Below are positions 1-7,892 of a DNA stretch of 64,000 bases, in pieces (positions within the stretch are counted from its first letter, which is position 1; every line of letters starts with the position of its first letter). Below the pieces are notes generated by a model, which saw nothing but the letters and a program-made list of their open reading frames with translations, made no database searches and had not been told where the DNA came from. Both the position numbers and the translations under genes were made by a program. Origin of the DNA: an uncultured Porphyromonadaceae bacterium (lineage in GTDB: Bacteria; Bacteroidota; Bacteroidia; Bacteroidales; Muribaculaceae); NCBI GenBank assembly GCA_900540205.1, contig UQER01000002.1, positions 62,001-126,000 on the forward strand, read 5' to 3'.

Positions 1-1146
1 TCACGAGCGGTTCGTAACACGCGCCACATCGATATGGATTGCGGAGTGGTCCGGCTGAAAGAGTTTAAATCGCGTTCGGATTCCGAACTGCCGTTCTACA
101 TAGTGAATTATGCAGACAACCGGGGATATGCCGTTATCGCCACCGAAAAGAGCGCCCAGGAACTGATCGCCGTCACCACCGACGGCCATCTGGAGAATCT
201 TTCCGACGTCTCCAACCCCGGGTTCCGGCTGTTCATGGAGCTTGCCACCCAATATGTCAATGCCTATCGACTAAATGGCAGAGGCATTGGTAATACAAAT
301 CCTATTGGACCTCCACGTCAATTCAAATCCACTCAATATTATCGAACCGACACTATCTGGCATGCCAATATTGCCCCACGCACCCCAAACTTTTGGAATC
401 AAAAATCTCCTCTCGGAGATTTTTGTCCAAACGAAACAGCGGGATGCTCCAATGTCGCCCTCGCTTTGGCCTTGTCATACTTTGAACATCCCAAACAGCT
501 GATCTTGTCATATCACGACTCCGTGATGGGTAAGGTCATAACACTTGACTGGGCCAAGCTCAAAACGCATATGCATTTCGACGGATATAACACACAAACA
601 ATCGCTCAGGAGTGCGATGCAAATCCAGACAAAGCCTTGATACACTATCAACTCGCTCATCTCGGGCGGCAACTGGGACATTGGAATAACAGCACATATA
701 ATTTTTCAGCAAAACCTTCTACCTCAACCTCCACATCCGAGCTGCGCAACAATCTCGAGGGGCTGGGGATGCATGGCGTTACACGGGATTACAACGCCGG
801 AGACGCAGCAAGTGCGCTGAAATATTCCCCCGTATTGCTGATGGAAGGGAGAAATGTCAATGAGGACAGCGGCCATATGTGGATTTGCGATGGCGTCCGT
901 TCATACCATCTCAAAAGAAGTCTTTGGGAAATTGATATTTTAGGGAATCAGACACAGTTAAGCGACTGGGAAGAACTTGCAGGTGCCACCTACAACTTTT
1001 TCAATTGGGGATGGGGGCCGGATAAAAAGGGATATTATCATAACGGATGGTATCTTGATGGTGTCTTTACCCATATGGTGAATGACCTGGGGCATCCGAC
1101 ACAAAATACATATTATAACATCAAATACACTACAGTAACATTTTAA
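1..1146 (+). CDS. C10 (streptopain-type) cysteine peptidase, 5' end missing
   Basis: The reading frame is open from base 1, so the true start lies upstream of the window; 381 codons are visible. The N-terminal part (about residues 30-60) resembles the Spi-type propeptide that keeps C10 peptidases inactive (hydrophobic 'GYAVIATEKSAQELIAVT' strand pattern). The catalytic domain shows W-N-Q-KSPLGDFCP followed by AGCSNVALALAL, whose Cys is the expected nucleophile, then GHMWICDG with the catalytic His, and FNWGWGPDKKGYYHNGWY, the conserved C-terminal Trp/Gly block of the family. C10 enzymes are secreted or periplasmic proteases made as zymogens (SpeB, PrtT, Bacteroides fragilis Bfp). Two lipoprotein genes follow on the same strand after 48 bp and may be co-transcribed. 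Family call is secure; secretion cannot be confirmed because the signal peptide is outside the window. Confidence 0.88.
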   Translation, partial: SRAVRNTRHIDMDCGVVRLKEFKSRSDSELPFYIVNYADNRGYAVIATEKSAQELIAVTTDGHLENLSDVSNPGFRLFMELATQYVNAYRLNGRGIGNTNPIGPPRQFKSTQYYRTDTIWHANIAPRTPNFWNQKSPLGDFCPNETAGCSNVALALALSYFEHPKQLILSYHDSVMGKVITLDWAKLKTHMHFDGYNTQTIAQECDANPDKALIHYQLAHLGRQLGHWNNSTYNFSAKPSTSTSTSELRNNLEGLGMHGVTRDYNAGDAASALKYSPVLLMEGRNVNEDSGHMWICDGVRSYHLKRSLWEIDILGNQTQLSDWEELAGATYNFFNWGWGPDKKGYYHNGWYLDGVFTHMVNDLGHPTQNTYYNIKYTTVTF

Positions 1147-1194
1147 CCTGAAATTTCAATCCTAAATACAGCCCAACTAAAAATATTATCACCG

Positions 1195-1845
1195 ATGAAA
1201 ACGACAAGATATCTATTCGCACTACTTATATCCGTAATGCTCTGCTGCTGTTCCGAAGAAAAGCCTATAGGCGGTGCGTGGCCATGGGGTGTGGATTTTG
1301 GCGCATATATTTCTATTGTGGATGAGAATGGGGAAGATCTGTTGGCGGAAGATGCGACTTCTAACAACCTGTATCAAAAGAAAATCATTCTTCGCAGAGA
1401 TCCATATGATTGTGTGGTCAACTGGAGCACACCTCCCGACCCCGACGACCGTAACGCGATGCATGTTATTGACAAAGATGTTGCTTATTATTTCTACGTA
1501 TTTCCTCCGATTGAAGATCATTTGCCGAATTTTCGCAGAATGTCATTCGACTTGGATGGAAGCATCTTCTCAGCGGCTATTAGCAGCGGCAAATCTTTAA
1601 TGCTTTATTCCCCTGGAGGCGTATGCGGCTGGAGTTCTGATCCGTTTCCAATACACGACTCCGAGACCTATACATTTATTATCGATGGACTGAATGTCAC
1701 ACACACTATAACATTTGAAATCACGCTTAATGATATCCCAGATTTTGACCCCCCAATTTACCGTTATTTTATGGACGGGGAGGAAACCTCACTACCTATT
1801 ACAATCGTGATTCCACGCGCAGAACTCGCCAACCTCCCGGAATGA
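1195..1845 (+). CDS. Lipoprotein of unknown function (tandem copy 1)
   Basis: This 216-aa protein begins with a short signal peptide ending in a lipobox (SVMLCCCSEE), so it should be lipid-anchored. No known domain is recognised. The mature part is rich in predicted beta strands and has a conserved opening (AYISIVDENGEDLL) and a conserved end (RYFMDGEETSLPITIVIPRAELANLPE pattern) shared with the next gene. It lies 48 bp after the C10 protease gene. In B. fragilis, C10 protease genes sit beside lipoprotein genes for protease inhibitors, so an inhibitor or chaperone role is possible, but that is inference from position only. The ATG at 1195 is chosen because it starts the signal peptide. Confidence 0.75.
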   Translation: MKTTRYLFALLISVMLCCCSEEKPIGGAWPWGVDFGAYISIVDENGEDLLAEDATSNNLYQKKIILRRDPYDCVVNWSTPPDPDDRNAMHVIDKDVAYYFYVFPPIEDHLPNFRRMSFDLDGSIFSAAISSGKSLMLYSPGGVCGWSSDPFPIHDSETYTFIIDGLNVTHTITFEITLNDIPDFDPPIYRYFMDGEETSLPITIVIPRAELANLPE

Positions 1846-1912
1846 TAATGCATAAATGCATCACTGTCATAACATTTTAGCGCGGAATCTTAACCCCAAA
1901 ATCATAACCAAC

Positions 1913-2590
1913 ATGAAAACGACAAGATATCTATTCGCAATACTTATATCCGTAATGCTCTGTAGCTGCTCAGAGGAAGAAACTATACTCAACTCCCCTC
2001 CACAATGGCATCTATATTTTGGCACATATATTTCTTTCGTAGATGAGAATGGCGAAGATCTGTTGTTGGAAGATGCATCTTCCAACAACCTCTTTCAACA
2101 GAATATACACCTCAGCACAAGATCATTTGATTTTGTTGCAAAATGGGGAACTCCACCAATTCTGGAAGAGCAATGTCACCAATCGAATGAATGCTATTTC
2201 CATGTATTCTCTTCCGCAAAAGATGTTGACCATATTCCAGACGAACTGCCATTTGACCAACAGAAAAGAATCCTTTCATCCTTGATTTATGACGGTAAAT
2301 CGGTAATGATGTTCTCAAAATGCCGTGGAGGGGTACCCCTCGAAGCGTTCCAACCCATTCACTATGTTGAGGATCATATGTTGACTATTGATGGACTGAA
2401 CGTTTCGCATACCGTAACAATCGACCTCACAGTCAATACTATTGGTGAACTATATTTTGAACATAATTATAGATTTGAACCACAAACCCCCACTCCTCCT
2501 ACCTACCGCTATTTTCTGGACGGGGAGGAAACCTCGCTGCCGATCACTATTGTGATTCCACGCGCAGAACTCGCCAACCTTCCGGAATGA
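1913..2590 (+). CDS. Lipoprotein of unknown function (tandem copy 2)
   Basis: This 225-aa paralogue of the preceding gene has an almost identical signal peptide (MKTTRYLFAILISVMLCSCSEE with the lipobox Cys) and an almost identical C-terminal 27 residues, while the middle is strongly diverged. An upstream in-frame ATG at 1856 exists, but ATG 1913 starts the signal peptide exactly where copy 1 does. The nucleotide sequence is also conserved at both ends, and the upstream spacer resembles that of copy 1, which indicates duplication of the whole unit. Function is unknown; as with copy 1, the link to the C10 protease is positional. Confidence 0.75.
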   Translation: MKTTRYLFAILISVMLCSCSEEETILNSPPQWHLYFGTYISFVDENGEDLLLEDASSNNLFQQNIHLSTRSFDFVAKWGTPPILEEQCHQSNECYFHVFSSAKDVDHIPDELPFDQQKRILSSLIYDGKSVMMFSKCRGGVPLEAFQPIHYVEDHMLTIDGLNVSHTVTIDLTVNTIGELYFEHNYRFEPQTPTPPTYRYFLDGEETSLPITIVIPRAELANLPE

Positions 2591-2661
2591 AAAGCATAAA
2601 AACCGCATAGGTAACGCCGATCTTTTTGTACTGTACATCATTTATAATTTCAAATAATTTC

Positions 2662-2669
2662 TAACTTTG
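2662..2669 (+). promoter_or_regulatory. -7 promoter element of the DUF3791/DUF3990 cassette
   Basis: TAACTTTG matches the Bacteroidetes -7 consensus TAnnTTTG and lies 22 nt before the ATG at 2692. No strong -33 TTTG is visible at the usual distance (TTTA at 2641-2644 is the nearest candidate). Confidence 0.6.
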
Positions 2670-2691
2670 TGAACGTTTGATATTAAATGAA

Positions 2692-2913
2692 ATGGATTGC
2701 AATATTCGGGACACATTCGAGTACATAATAGCTTTGGCAAACGAGTTTGCCATAAAGTTCAACCGGTCTGACCGGCAAGCATATAATTACATCCGCCGTC
2801 ATCGTGGTATCGCTTTTATCGAGCAAAATTACGGTATCATGCATACCCTTGACTTCAATGAAGCGGTTGAAAGCGTTGCAATCTATTGTCGCAAATCAGG
2901 AGGAGAGCTATGA
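2692..2913 (+). CDS. DUF3791-type small protein
   Basis: This 73-aa protein matches the DUF3791 pattern: a short helical protein with a conserved end of the form 'Y-IRRHRGIAFIEQNYGIMHTLDFNEAVESVAIYC'. A TTG at 2677 is in frame, but ATG 2692 is closer to normal and is preceded by a clear -7 element. Its stop overlaps the next start (ATGA at 2910-2913). DUF3791 genes regularly precede DUF3990 genes in gut Firmicutes and Bacteroidetes. I infer a toxin-antitoxin-like pairing in which this could be the partner or antitoxin; no function is established from sequence. Confidence 0.72.
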   Translation: MDCNIRDTFEYIIALANEFAIKFNRSDRQAYNYIRRHRGIAFIEQNYGIMHTLDFNEAVESVAIYCRKSGGEL

Positions 2914-3511
2914 TACTCTACCACGGTTCAAATATTAATATTGAGATTATCGACCTTGCCAAATCAAAACCCAATAAAGATTCGGGAAGGGATTTTATCT
3001 GTCGGAAAATGAAACACAGGCACAAGAAATGGCCGTGTTTAAATCTATGCAGTTAGGCGGAACTCCTGTTGTTTCCAAATTCGAATTCGACAGAAATATT
3101 ATGGCAGACTTTGTGTTAGCCAATCGGGACGGATGCCCGGTAGAGCGGTACGACATAGTTTATGGGCCTATCGCCAATGATAAGGTTGGGATGCAAATTC
3201 GTAAGCTTAAAGATGGCAGCATCGATAAGTCAGAATTTCTGAATCGCCTAAAATATATGAAAGGAATAACTTATCAATTTTTCTTTGGTTCCGAAGTGGC
3301 CATAGAGCATCTTAAGAGAGTGTTTGAATTTAACACGAATATATCATTAAAGAATTCTTTTAATCCCCTCAAAGGTCTTTTTCACCTGCTTCCGCCAAGT
3401 TTCATCGGTCACGATGCCCGCATCGCTCCCTCTTCAACTCGCGGAATCAGTCTGAAAAATCCGCTTTGAGTGAATTAAAGTGAAATCCAAACACTCTCTA
3501 AGAAGATATGA
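2910..3511 (+). pseudogene. DUF3990 gene, broken by a 1-nt deletion and a MITE insertion
   Basis: Reading from the ATG at 2910 gives MILYHGSNINIEIIDLAKSKPNKD and then goes out of frame. Adding one T at about 2981 (GATTCGGG to GATTTCGGG) restores NKDFGKGFYLSENETQAQEMAVFK and the rest of a DUF3990 protein. The YHGS and GFYL motifs resemble the NAD-binding strand motifs of ADP-ribosyltransferase-fold proteins, so a former NAD-using toxin is a reasonable inference. A second lesion is the 183-bp insertion at 3316-3498. Removing it with one copy of its TAA target duplication restores the end EHLKKI and a TGA at 3509-3511 that overlaps the next ATG (3508). Both lesions make the gene non-functional as it stands. 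Confidence 0.78.
3316..3498. mobile_element. MITE-like element, 183 bp, TAA target duplication
   Basis: The element has imperfect terminal inverted repeats: GAGAGTGTTTGAATTT at 3316-3331 and the complement of GAGAGTGTTTGGATTT at 3483-3498 (15 of 16 match). It is flanked by TAA at 3313-3315 and 3499-3501. It encodes no transposase. Excising it precisely restores the DUF3990 reading frame and its overlap with the next gene, which supports real insertion. A 3-bp TNA duplication fits IS5-like/IS1031-type mobilisation (inference). A related end occurs at 48993-49016. Confidence 0.8.
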
Positions 3512-3732
3512 CCGACAGGGAGTTCAAATATATGACAGAAGCAATGAGTGCCGATCTTGCCGTATTACTTTCAAAAGATTACGGAATGGATATTCCTGAG
3601 GCACTCGACACTCTTTATAATTCTGAGACTTACACCAAGCTGACCGATCATCGTAGTGGAATGTACTTTCAGAGCACTCTATATGTATATTCATTTCTCA
3701 AAAATGAATTAGCTTTCGGGAAGCTCATGTAG
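3508..3732 (+). CDS. Small protein, third gene of the DUF3791/DUF3990 cassette
   Basis: This 74-aa acidic, helical protein has the pattern DYGMDIPEALDTLYNSETY-KLTDHRSGMYFQS..YVYSFLKNEL. I recall similar small proteins beside DUF3990 genes but know no function for them. Its ATG overlaps the restored DUF3990 stop (ATGA, 3508-3511), the same translational coupling seen between the first two genes, so the three formed one unit. After the MITE insertion its ribosome-binding context comes from the element's right end. A partner or immunity role in a toxin-like cassette is inference. Confidence 0.6.
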   Translation: MTDREFKYMTEAMSADLAVLLSKDYGMDIPEALDTLYNSETYTKLTDHRSGMYFQSTLYVYSFLKNELAFGKLM

Positions 3733-3767
3733 CTCCGCATAAACTATGCCTCGAACTGAGGTGACGG

Positions 3768-3799
3768 GTTGGCGGTTAGGGGAAAAATGGCTATCTTTG
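3768..3799 (+). promoter_or_regulatory. Promoter of the DUF3078 gene, apparently leaderless
   Basis: GTTG at 3768-3771 is followed after 20 nt by TATCTTTG at 3792-3799, a full Bacteroidetes promoter. The -7 box ends only 4 nt before the ATG at 3804, so the predicted transcription start falls on or next to the start codon. Confidence 0.65.
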
Positions 3800-3803
3800 C
3801 GGT

Positions 3804-5294
3804 ATGTACAGGACATTTATCACATTGGCCATCGGTGCGATAGGGATGTTCGCGCCCGTGGCGGCAGACGCGCAATCACTTTTTGATGAAATCATTATCG
3901 ACGGTGAAACCGTAAGCGTTGATACAGTGGCTCCGGCTAAAGAGAAGTCGGCCAGGGAGCTGCGTCGCGAATCGGCCGCCGCCGAACGTGCACGCCGCGC
4001 CCGCCGTGCGGCCATGAAAAGAGCCGGCATCGACAACCCTCTGTGGGAAATGACCGATGCCGAGGGGAATCTGCTTGAACCGGAAATTTTCGGTCCGCAA
4101 ACGCTTAACCCCGACACTGTTGAGGTGATAGAGGAACTGCTGCTGCCGGAGCAGGTGCGTTTCCCGATGATTTTCAGCAGATACAACACAGACATAGCCC
4201 GTCCGGACGGCTTTGCGGAAGCCGCGCGGCTACTCGACGCCGACAATATGAACTGGGCCGACATGGCTGTAATGCGCGACCGGCGCCGGCAGATGCTTGA
4301 GCAGGATTTCATGATTGCACGCCCCGATCTGGTGCCTTACAATCTGGACCACATGCCCCGTCCGCCGAAGGAGTTTGTGATGGAGGTGGATCCCACTCAG
4401 GCCAAAATCACCGTCAGTGAATTCGTGCGCGACCAGAAAGAGATGGAGCACGTGGTGGAACCGCTGCATCTCAAGCCCATCCACTGGCTTAAGAATTTCG
4501 ATGCCTCGCTGCAGTTCTCGCAGGCATATGTGTCGCCCAACTGGTATCAGGGTGGCAACTCAAACCTGAACGCCATCCTCAATGTGCTTTACGACGTGAA
4601 GCTCAATCCGGCGTTCCATCCCAATCTGATTTTCGAGACTTCGGTGCAGTACAAGCTCGGCATAAACAATGCGCCCGACGACACGGTGCACTCCTACAAC
4701 ATTTCGGAGGACCTGCTGCAGGTGAACTCGAAAATCGGTCTGAAAGCGGCAAAACGCTGGTACTATTCAATGAACGTGCAGTTCAAGACGCAGCTGCTCA
4801 ATAATTACCGCACGAATTCAAACGACCTTGCCGCCGCTTTCCTCTCGCCGGGCGAACTCAACCTCGGTCTCGGTATGACCTACAACTATGAGAACCCGAA
4901 GAAGACCCGCGTGTTCACCGCCGCCCTCTCGCCGCTGTCGTACAACCTGAAGATGTGCACCAACTCGCGCCTCGACCCCGTGGCATTCGGGATGGAGGAG
5001 GGGAAACGCACCCTGAGCCAGTACGGTTCGAGTGCCGAACTCACCTTCAGATGGAAACTCGCCTTCAACATCGAATACTTCTCGCGCATGTTCATATTCA
5101 CTAACTATGAGTATGTGCAGTCGGACTGGGAGAACACCATCAACTTCAACATAAACCGGTTCCTGACCACCCGCATCTTCGCCCATCTGCGCTATCAGAG
5201 CGACGCCGAGCGGATGCCCGACACGAACTGGCACAAATGGCAGTTCAAGGAGATACTGTCAATCGGCTTCTCCTACCGGTTCTCGCGCAGCTGA
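3804..5294 (+). CDS. DUF3078 outer-membrane beta-barrel protein
   Basis: This 496-aa protein has a signal peptide (MYRTFITLAIGAIGMFAPVAADA), then an Arg/Ala-rich, likely helical segment at about residues 45-75. The C-terminal half matches DUF3078: NFDASLQFSQAYVSPNWYQGGNSNLNAILNVLYDVKLNP and a long series of alternating amphipathic strands ending in FSYRF, typical of an outer-membrane barrel. The YQGGNSN motif is characteristic of the family. Function of DUF3078 proteins is unknown. The next in-frame Met (residue 15) would destroy the signal peptide, so ATG 3804 is preferred although it lies almost on the promoter. Confidence 0.85.
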   Translation: MYRTFITLAIGAIGMFAPVAADAQSLFDEIIIDGETVSVDTVAPAKEKSARELRRESAAAERARRARRAAMKRAGIDNPLWEMTDAEGNLLEPEIFGPQTLNPDTVEVIEELLLPEQVRFPMIFSRYNTDIARPDGFAEAARLLDADNMNWADMAVMRDRRRQMLEQDFMIARPDLVPYNLDHMPRPPKEFVMEVDPTQAKITVSEFVRDQKEMEHVVEPLHLKPIHWLKNFDASLQFSQAYVSPNWYQGGNSNLNAILNVLYDVKLNPAFHPNLIFETSVQYKLGINNAPDDTVHSYNISEDLLQVNSKIGLKAAKRWYYSMNVQFKTQLLNNYRTNSNDLAAAFLSPGELNLGLGMTYNYENPKKTRVFTAALSPLSYNLKMCTNSRLDPVAFGMEEGKRTLSQYGSSAELTFRWKLAFNIEYFSRMFIFTNYEYVQSDWENTINFNINRFLTTRIFAHLRYQSDAERMPDTNWHKWQFKEILSIGFSYRFSRS

Positions 5295-5349
5295 CGCAGC
5301 GCAAGCACTACCGGAGCCGAACGGCCATGCCACACCAACACCAATCGCC

Positions 5350-5943
5350 ATGCCACGAAACTGCCTGCAGATATGCATCATGCTCCTGCTCCTGTGCACC
5401 ACACATGCATACGGTGCCGAGCGGCCCGACAAGTCGTGGGTGATTCCGGATTGCACCGAAACGTCTGTAAAAGAAGTATTTCAGGAAACACCACCCACAG
5501 GGGCGGCAGGAATCTGGCAGACCACCGACAATGGTGCTGTTGTTGCCGTGGTGGAAGGGAGTATTCCCGGCTCACAACGCTCATTCGGACGCACCTATCT
5601 GCTTGTGCTGCTGAAATCGCCGCGCGTGGGCCTGCGTCCCGGAACAGTGATGGGGTGGATGCAGCCCACGGCCAAGGCCGACAGTTACGAGGCAAGGCTG
5701 TTCACCCGTTGCGACGGACGCACGCTCTCGGCACCTAAACGGTTCACCATCACAATGTCCGATGCGAACCACATGTCGTTCATCCGCGTGCATACGGGTC
5801 TGCGGTTCATGCCATGGCGCCTGCTGCCCTACATGTTCCGCCGGGCCATCCGCGAGCGAGACGACAGCCCACGGGATCTGGACGGCATGGTACGCATATG
5901 GCCCGACAACCCTTCGGCACCCATCGGAATCCGTTATCTTTAA
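5350..5943 (+). CDS. Secreted protein of unknown function
   Basis: This 197-aa protein has a signal peptide (MPRNCLQICIMLLLLCTTHAYG) and no recognised domain. Visible features are a GAAGIWQTTDNGAVVAVVEG segment, a GRTYLLVLLKSPRVGLRPGTVMGWMQPTAKADSYEARLFT segment and a basic C terminus (PYMFRRAIRERDD). It lies 55 bp after the DUF3078 gene and 14 bp before the next secreted protein, so the three may share a transcript. It is likely periplasmic. Confidence 0.7.
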   Translation: MPRNCLQICIMLLLLCTTHAYGAERPDKSWVIPDCTETSVKEVFQETPPTGAAGIWQTTDNGAVVAVVEGSIPGSQRSFGRTYLLVLLKSPRVGLRPGTVMGWMQPTAKADSYEARLFTRCDGRTLSAPKRFTITMSDANHMSFIRVHTGLRFMPWRLLPYMFRRAIRERDDSPRDLDGMVRIWPDNPSAPIGIRYL

Positions 5944-5957
5944 TCCATCCTGACCAC

Positions 5958-6458
5958 ATGCTCTTCCTGACCCGCATATTTCTGATTGTTGTCACCGCAT
6001 CGTTTGCGGTGGGCGCCCCTCTGAATGCAGCCGGAGGAGAGAAACGACAGAACACCACACGGCATGGACTGAAAGCCATTCCCCGCAACGCAGCCAGCGC
6101 CACAAACGCGCGGCTCGACACCATTGCCGGAGAGGGGGATGCGGTGGAATTCTACGGATACGAAAAAACACTGCGGTCCACGCGCGAAACTGTATTCGTG
6201 ACAAACCGGAACGCACGCACCATCGCTGCATTGCGGTTCACCATCAGATATTACGACGCGCAGGGGCGGCTGCTCCATTCCAGAATAGTGAATATATCTG
6301 CCGAGATTCCTCCGGGCGAAACCAGAAGGGTGGATTTCCCGTCGTGGGACAAGCAGTGCACGTTCTATTACTCAGGCTCACCGAGACCGCGCACATCGGC
6401 CATTCCTTACTCCATCAAGATAACCGGCGATACCATTCTCGTAGCACCCACGGAATAA
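5958..6458 (+). CDS. Secreted protein of unknown function, Ig-like fold suspected
   Basis: ATG 5958 is chosen because it begins the signal peptide (MLFLTRIFLIVVTASFAVGAPLNAAG); the frame is open further upstream but overlaps the preceding gene. The 166-aa product has the pattern ETVFVTNRNARTIAALRFTIRYYDAQGRLLHSRIVNISAEIPPGETRRVDFPSWD, which resembles FxLYD-like or other Ig-fold periplasmic domains in which a 'what is said, then PPGET+R' pattern recurs. The function is unknown. Confidence 0.68.
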   Translation: MLFLTRIFLIVVTASFAVGAPLNAAGGEKRQNTTRHGLKAIPRNAASATNARLDTIAGEGDAVEFYGYEKTLRSTRETVFVTNRNARTIAALRFTIRYYDAQGRLLHSRIVNISAEIPPGETRRVDFPSWDKQCTFYYSGSPRPRTSAIPYSIKITGDTILVAPTE

Positions 6459-6471
6459 CGTTTTTTACGCA

Positions 6472-7101
6472 ATGCATCCTATCGACCAGATACGTCAATT
6501 CACCACGCTGACTCCTGAGCTGGAAAAGAAACTGCGATTGATAATGCGCGACAAGACCTTTGCCAAGGGGGAGACCATCCACAGTTCGCAGATGCTCAGA
6601 ACCGGCTCTTTATACATCACCAAAGGAGCCGCGCGGGTGTTTTACACCCAAGGTGGACGGGAGCACACGGTGTCGTTCGCGTTCAGCGACCAATTCGTGC
6701 TTATTCCACACGGCGGATACTCCGCCAATTCCGACACCATGGCACTGCAATTCCTGATGCCGTCAACCGCCATCTTCCTGCCGCGCATGTCGATAAAGAC
6801 AGAGCTTGAGGAATCGGGCGCGATTATAGACCTTGAGGCACTGCTGTTTTTCAACACTGCGCTACTGCAATATACCAGTTTTCTAGAGGAACGTGTCGAT
6901 GTGCTGCAGACCCTCAGCGCACCCGAACGCTATGAATGGGCCATCCGCCGCTTCCCACGCCTCCCCGATTGCGCTACGGCCACTCAGATAGCATCGTTCC
7001 TCGGCATCACCAAAGAGACACTCTACCGGATAAAGAGCGGAAAATACGCCGACCGGCATACCACCAGCCAGCGCAATCAGACAACCACAGAATGCAAATA
7101 G
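6472..7101 (+). CDS. Crp/Fnr-family transcriptional regulator
   Basis: This 209-aa protein has an N-terminal cyclic-nucleotide-binding-like beta roll (GETIHSSQMLRTGSLYITKGAARVFY...REHTVSFAFSDQFV, about residues 20-95), a dimerisation helix (about 115-145) and a C-terminal helix-turn-helix (TATQIASFLGITKETLYRIKSG, about 168-190). Many Bacteroidales Crp-like regulators lack the cAMP-binding Arg; no canonical GE-RAA-cAMP motif is visible here, so the ligand is unknown. It starts 13 bp after the previous gene and ends 3 bp before the HAD gene, suggesting one operon with the HAD phosphatase and aroB. Confidence 0.85.
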   Translation: MHPIDQIRQFTTLTPELEKKLRLIMRDKTFAKGETIHSSQMLRTGSLYITKGAARVFYTQGGREHTVSFAFSDQFVLIPHGGYSANSDTMALQFLMPSTAIFLPRMSIKTELEESGAIIDLEALLFFNTALLQYTSFLEERVDVLQTLSAPERYEWAIRRFPRLPDCATATQIASFLGITKETLYRIKSGKYADRHTTSQRNQTTTECK

Positions 7102-7104
7102 ACA

Positions 7105-7878
7105 ATGACATATCACCAGACATCCTCTGCAGACTCCAAGCATAAAGAGCAAATCGCGCATGCCATCGAGGCATACCGCAAGCGCACAGGATTCAACGAA
7201 TTCGTGCCGCGTGCGGCGCTCATCGATATGGACGGCACTCTGCTCGATTCGATGAAAGGGCACGCCAAATCGTGGCACAGGCTTATATCAGGACTCGGGA
7301 TTGCATGCACCCCCGAGGAGTTTTACCTCTACGAAGGTATGACCGGCACCGAAACCATCAACATGCTTTTCAAGCGCGCGTTCGGCCGCGAGGCCACGAT
7401 GCAGGAGCGTACCGAACTTTATGCCCGCAAGACAGGTTATTTCAATGAACTGCCGAAGGTGCCCATTGTAGCGGGTGCCGACCGGATGGTCAGCACGCTG
7501 ATAAGCCACGGCATAGAGCGTGTGCTCGTCACCGGGTCGGGACAGCTGTCGAGCCTCGAGAGGCTGAAAACCGATTTTCCCGGAGGTTTTGCCGACAATA
7601 TGCGCATCACCTCGCACAATGTGACCCATTGCAAACCACATCCAGAGCCTTATCTCAAGGCCATGGAGCTTGCCGGAGTGGAGCCGTGGCAGTCAATCGG
7701 GGTGGAGAACGCCCCGCTGGGAGTGGAATCGGCCTCACGTGCAGGCGCATTCACCGTGGCCGTCACCACAGGGCCCATTCCGGCCGAACGGATGTGGGAG
7801 GCAGGCGCCGACATGGTATGCCCCTCAATGGAAGTTTTCGCCGACCTGCTTCCTGAACTATTGACACGCAATTCATAA
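7105..7878 (+). CDS. HAD-superfamily hydrolase (phosphatase, beta-PGM-like)
   Basis: This 257-aa protein shows HAD motif I (IDMDGTLLDSM, with the nucleophile Asp), a helical cap, motif II (VTGSGQ), the motif III Lys (HCKPHPEPYLKAM) and motif IV (GVENAPLGVESASRAGAF). This is the subfamily IA arrangement typical of phosphoglycolate phosphatase and beta-phosphoglucomutase-like enzymes. The substrate is a small phosphorylated metabolite that cannot be assigned. It starts 3 bp after the Crp-like gene and lies 14 bp before aroB. Confidence 0.87.
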   Translation: MTYHQTSSADSKHKEQIAHAIEAYRKRTGFNEFVPRAALIDMDGTLLDSMKGHAKSWHRLISGLGIACTPEEFYLYEGMTGTETINMLFKRAFGREATMQERTELYARKTGYFNELPKVPIVAGADRMVSTLISHGIERVLVTGSGQLSSLERLKTDFPGGFADNMRITSHNVTHCKPHPEPYLKAMELAGVEPWQSIGVENAPLGVESASRAGAFTVAVTTGPIPAERMWEAGADMVCPSMEVFADLLPELLTRNS

Positions 7879-7892
7879 AGAACAATACTGCA

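Noticed and set aside
2910..3511. Programmed frameshifting as explanation for the split DUF3990 gene
   Set aside because: No slippery heptamer stands at the break, and the second lesion (MITE) also destroys the gene, so mutation is the simpler reading.
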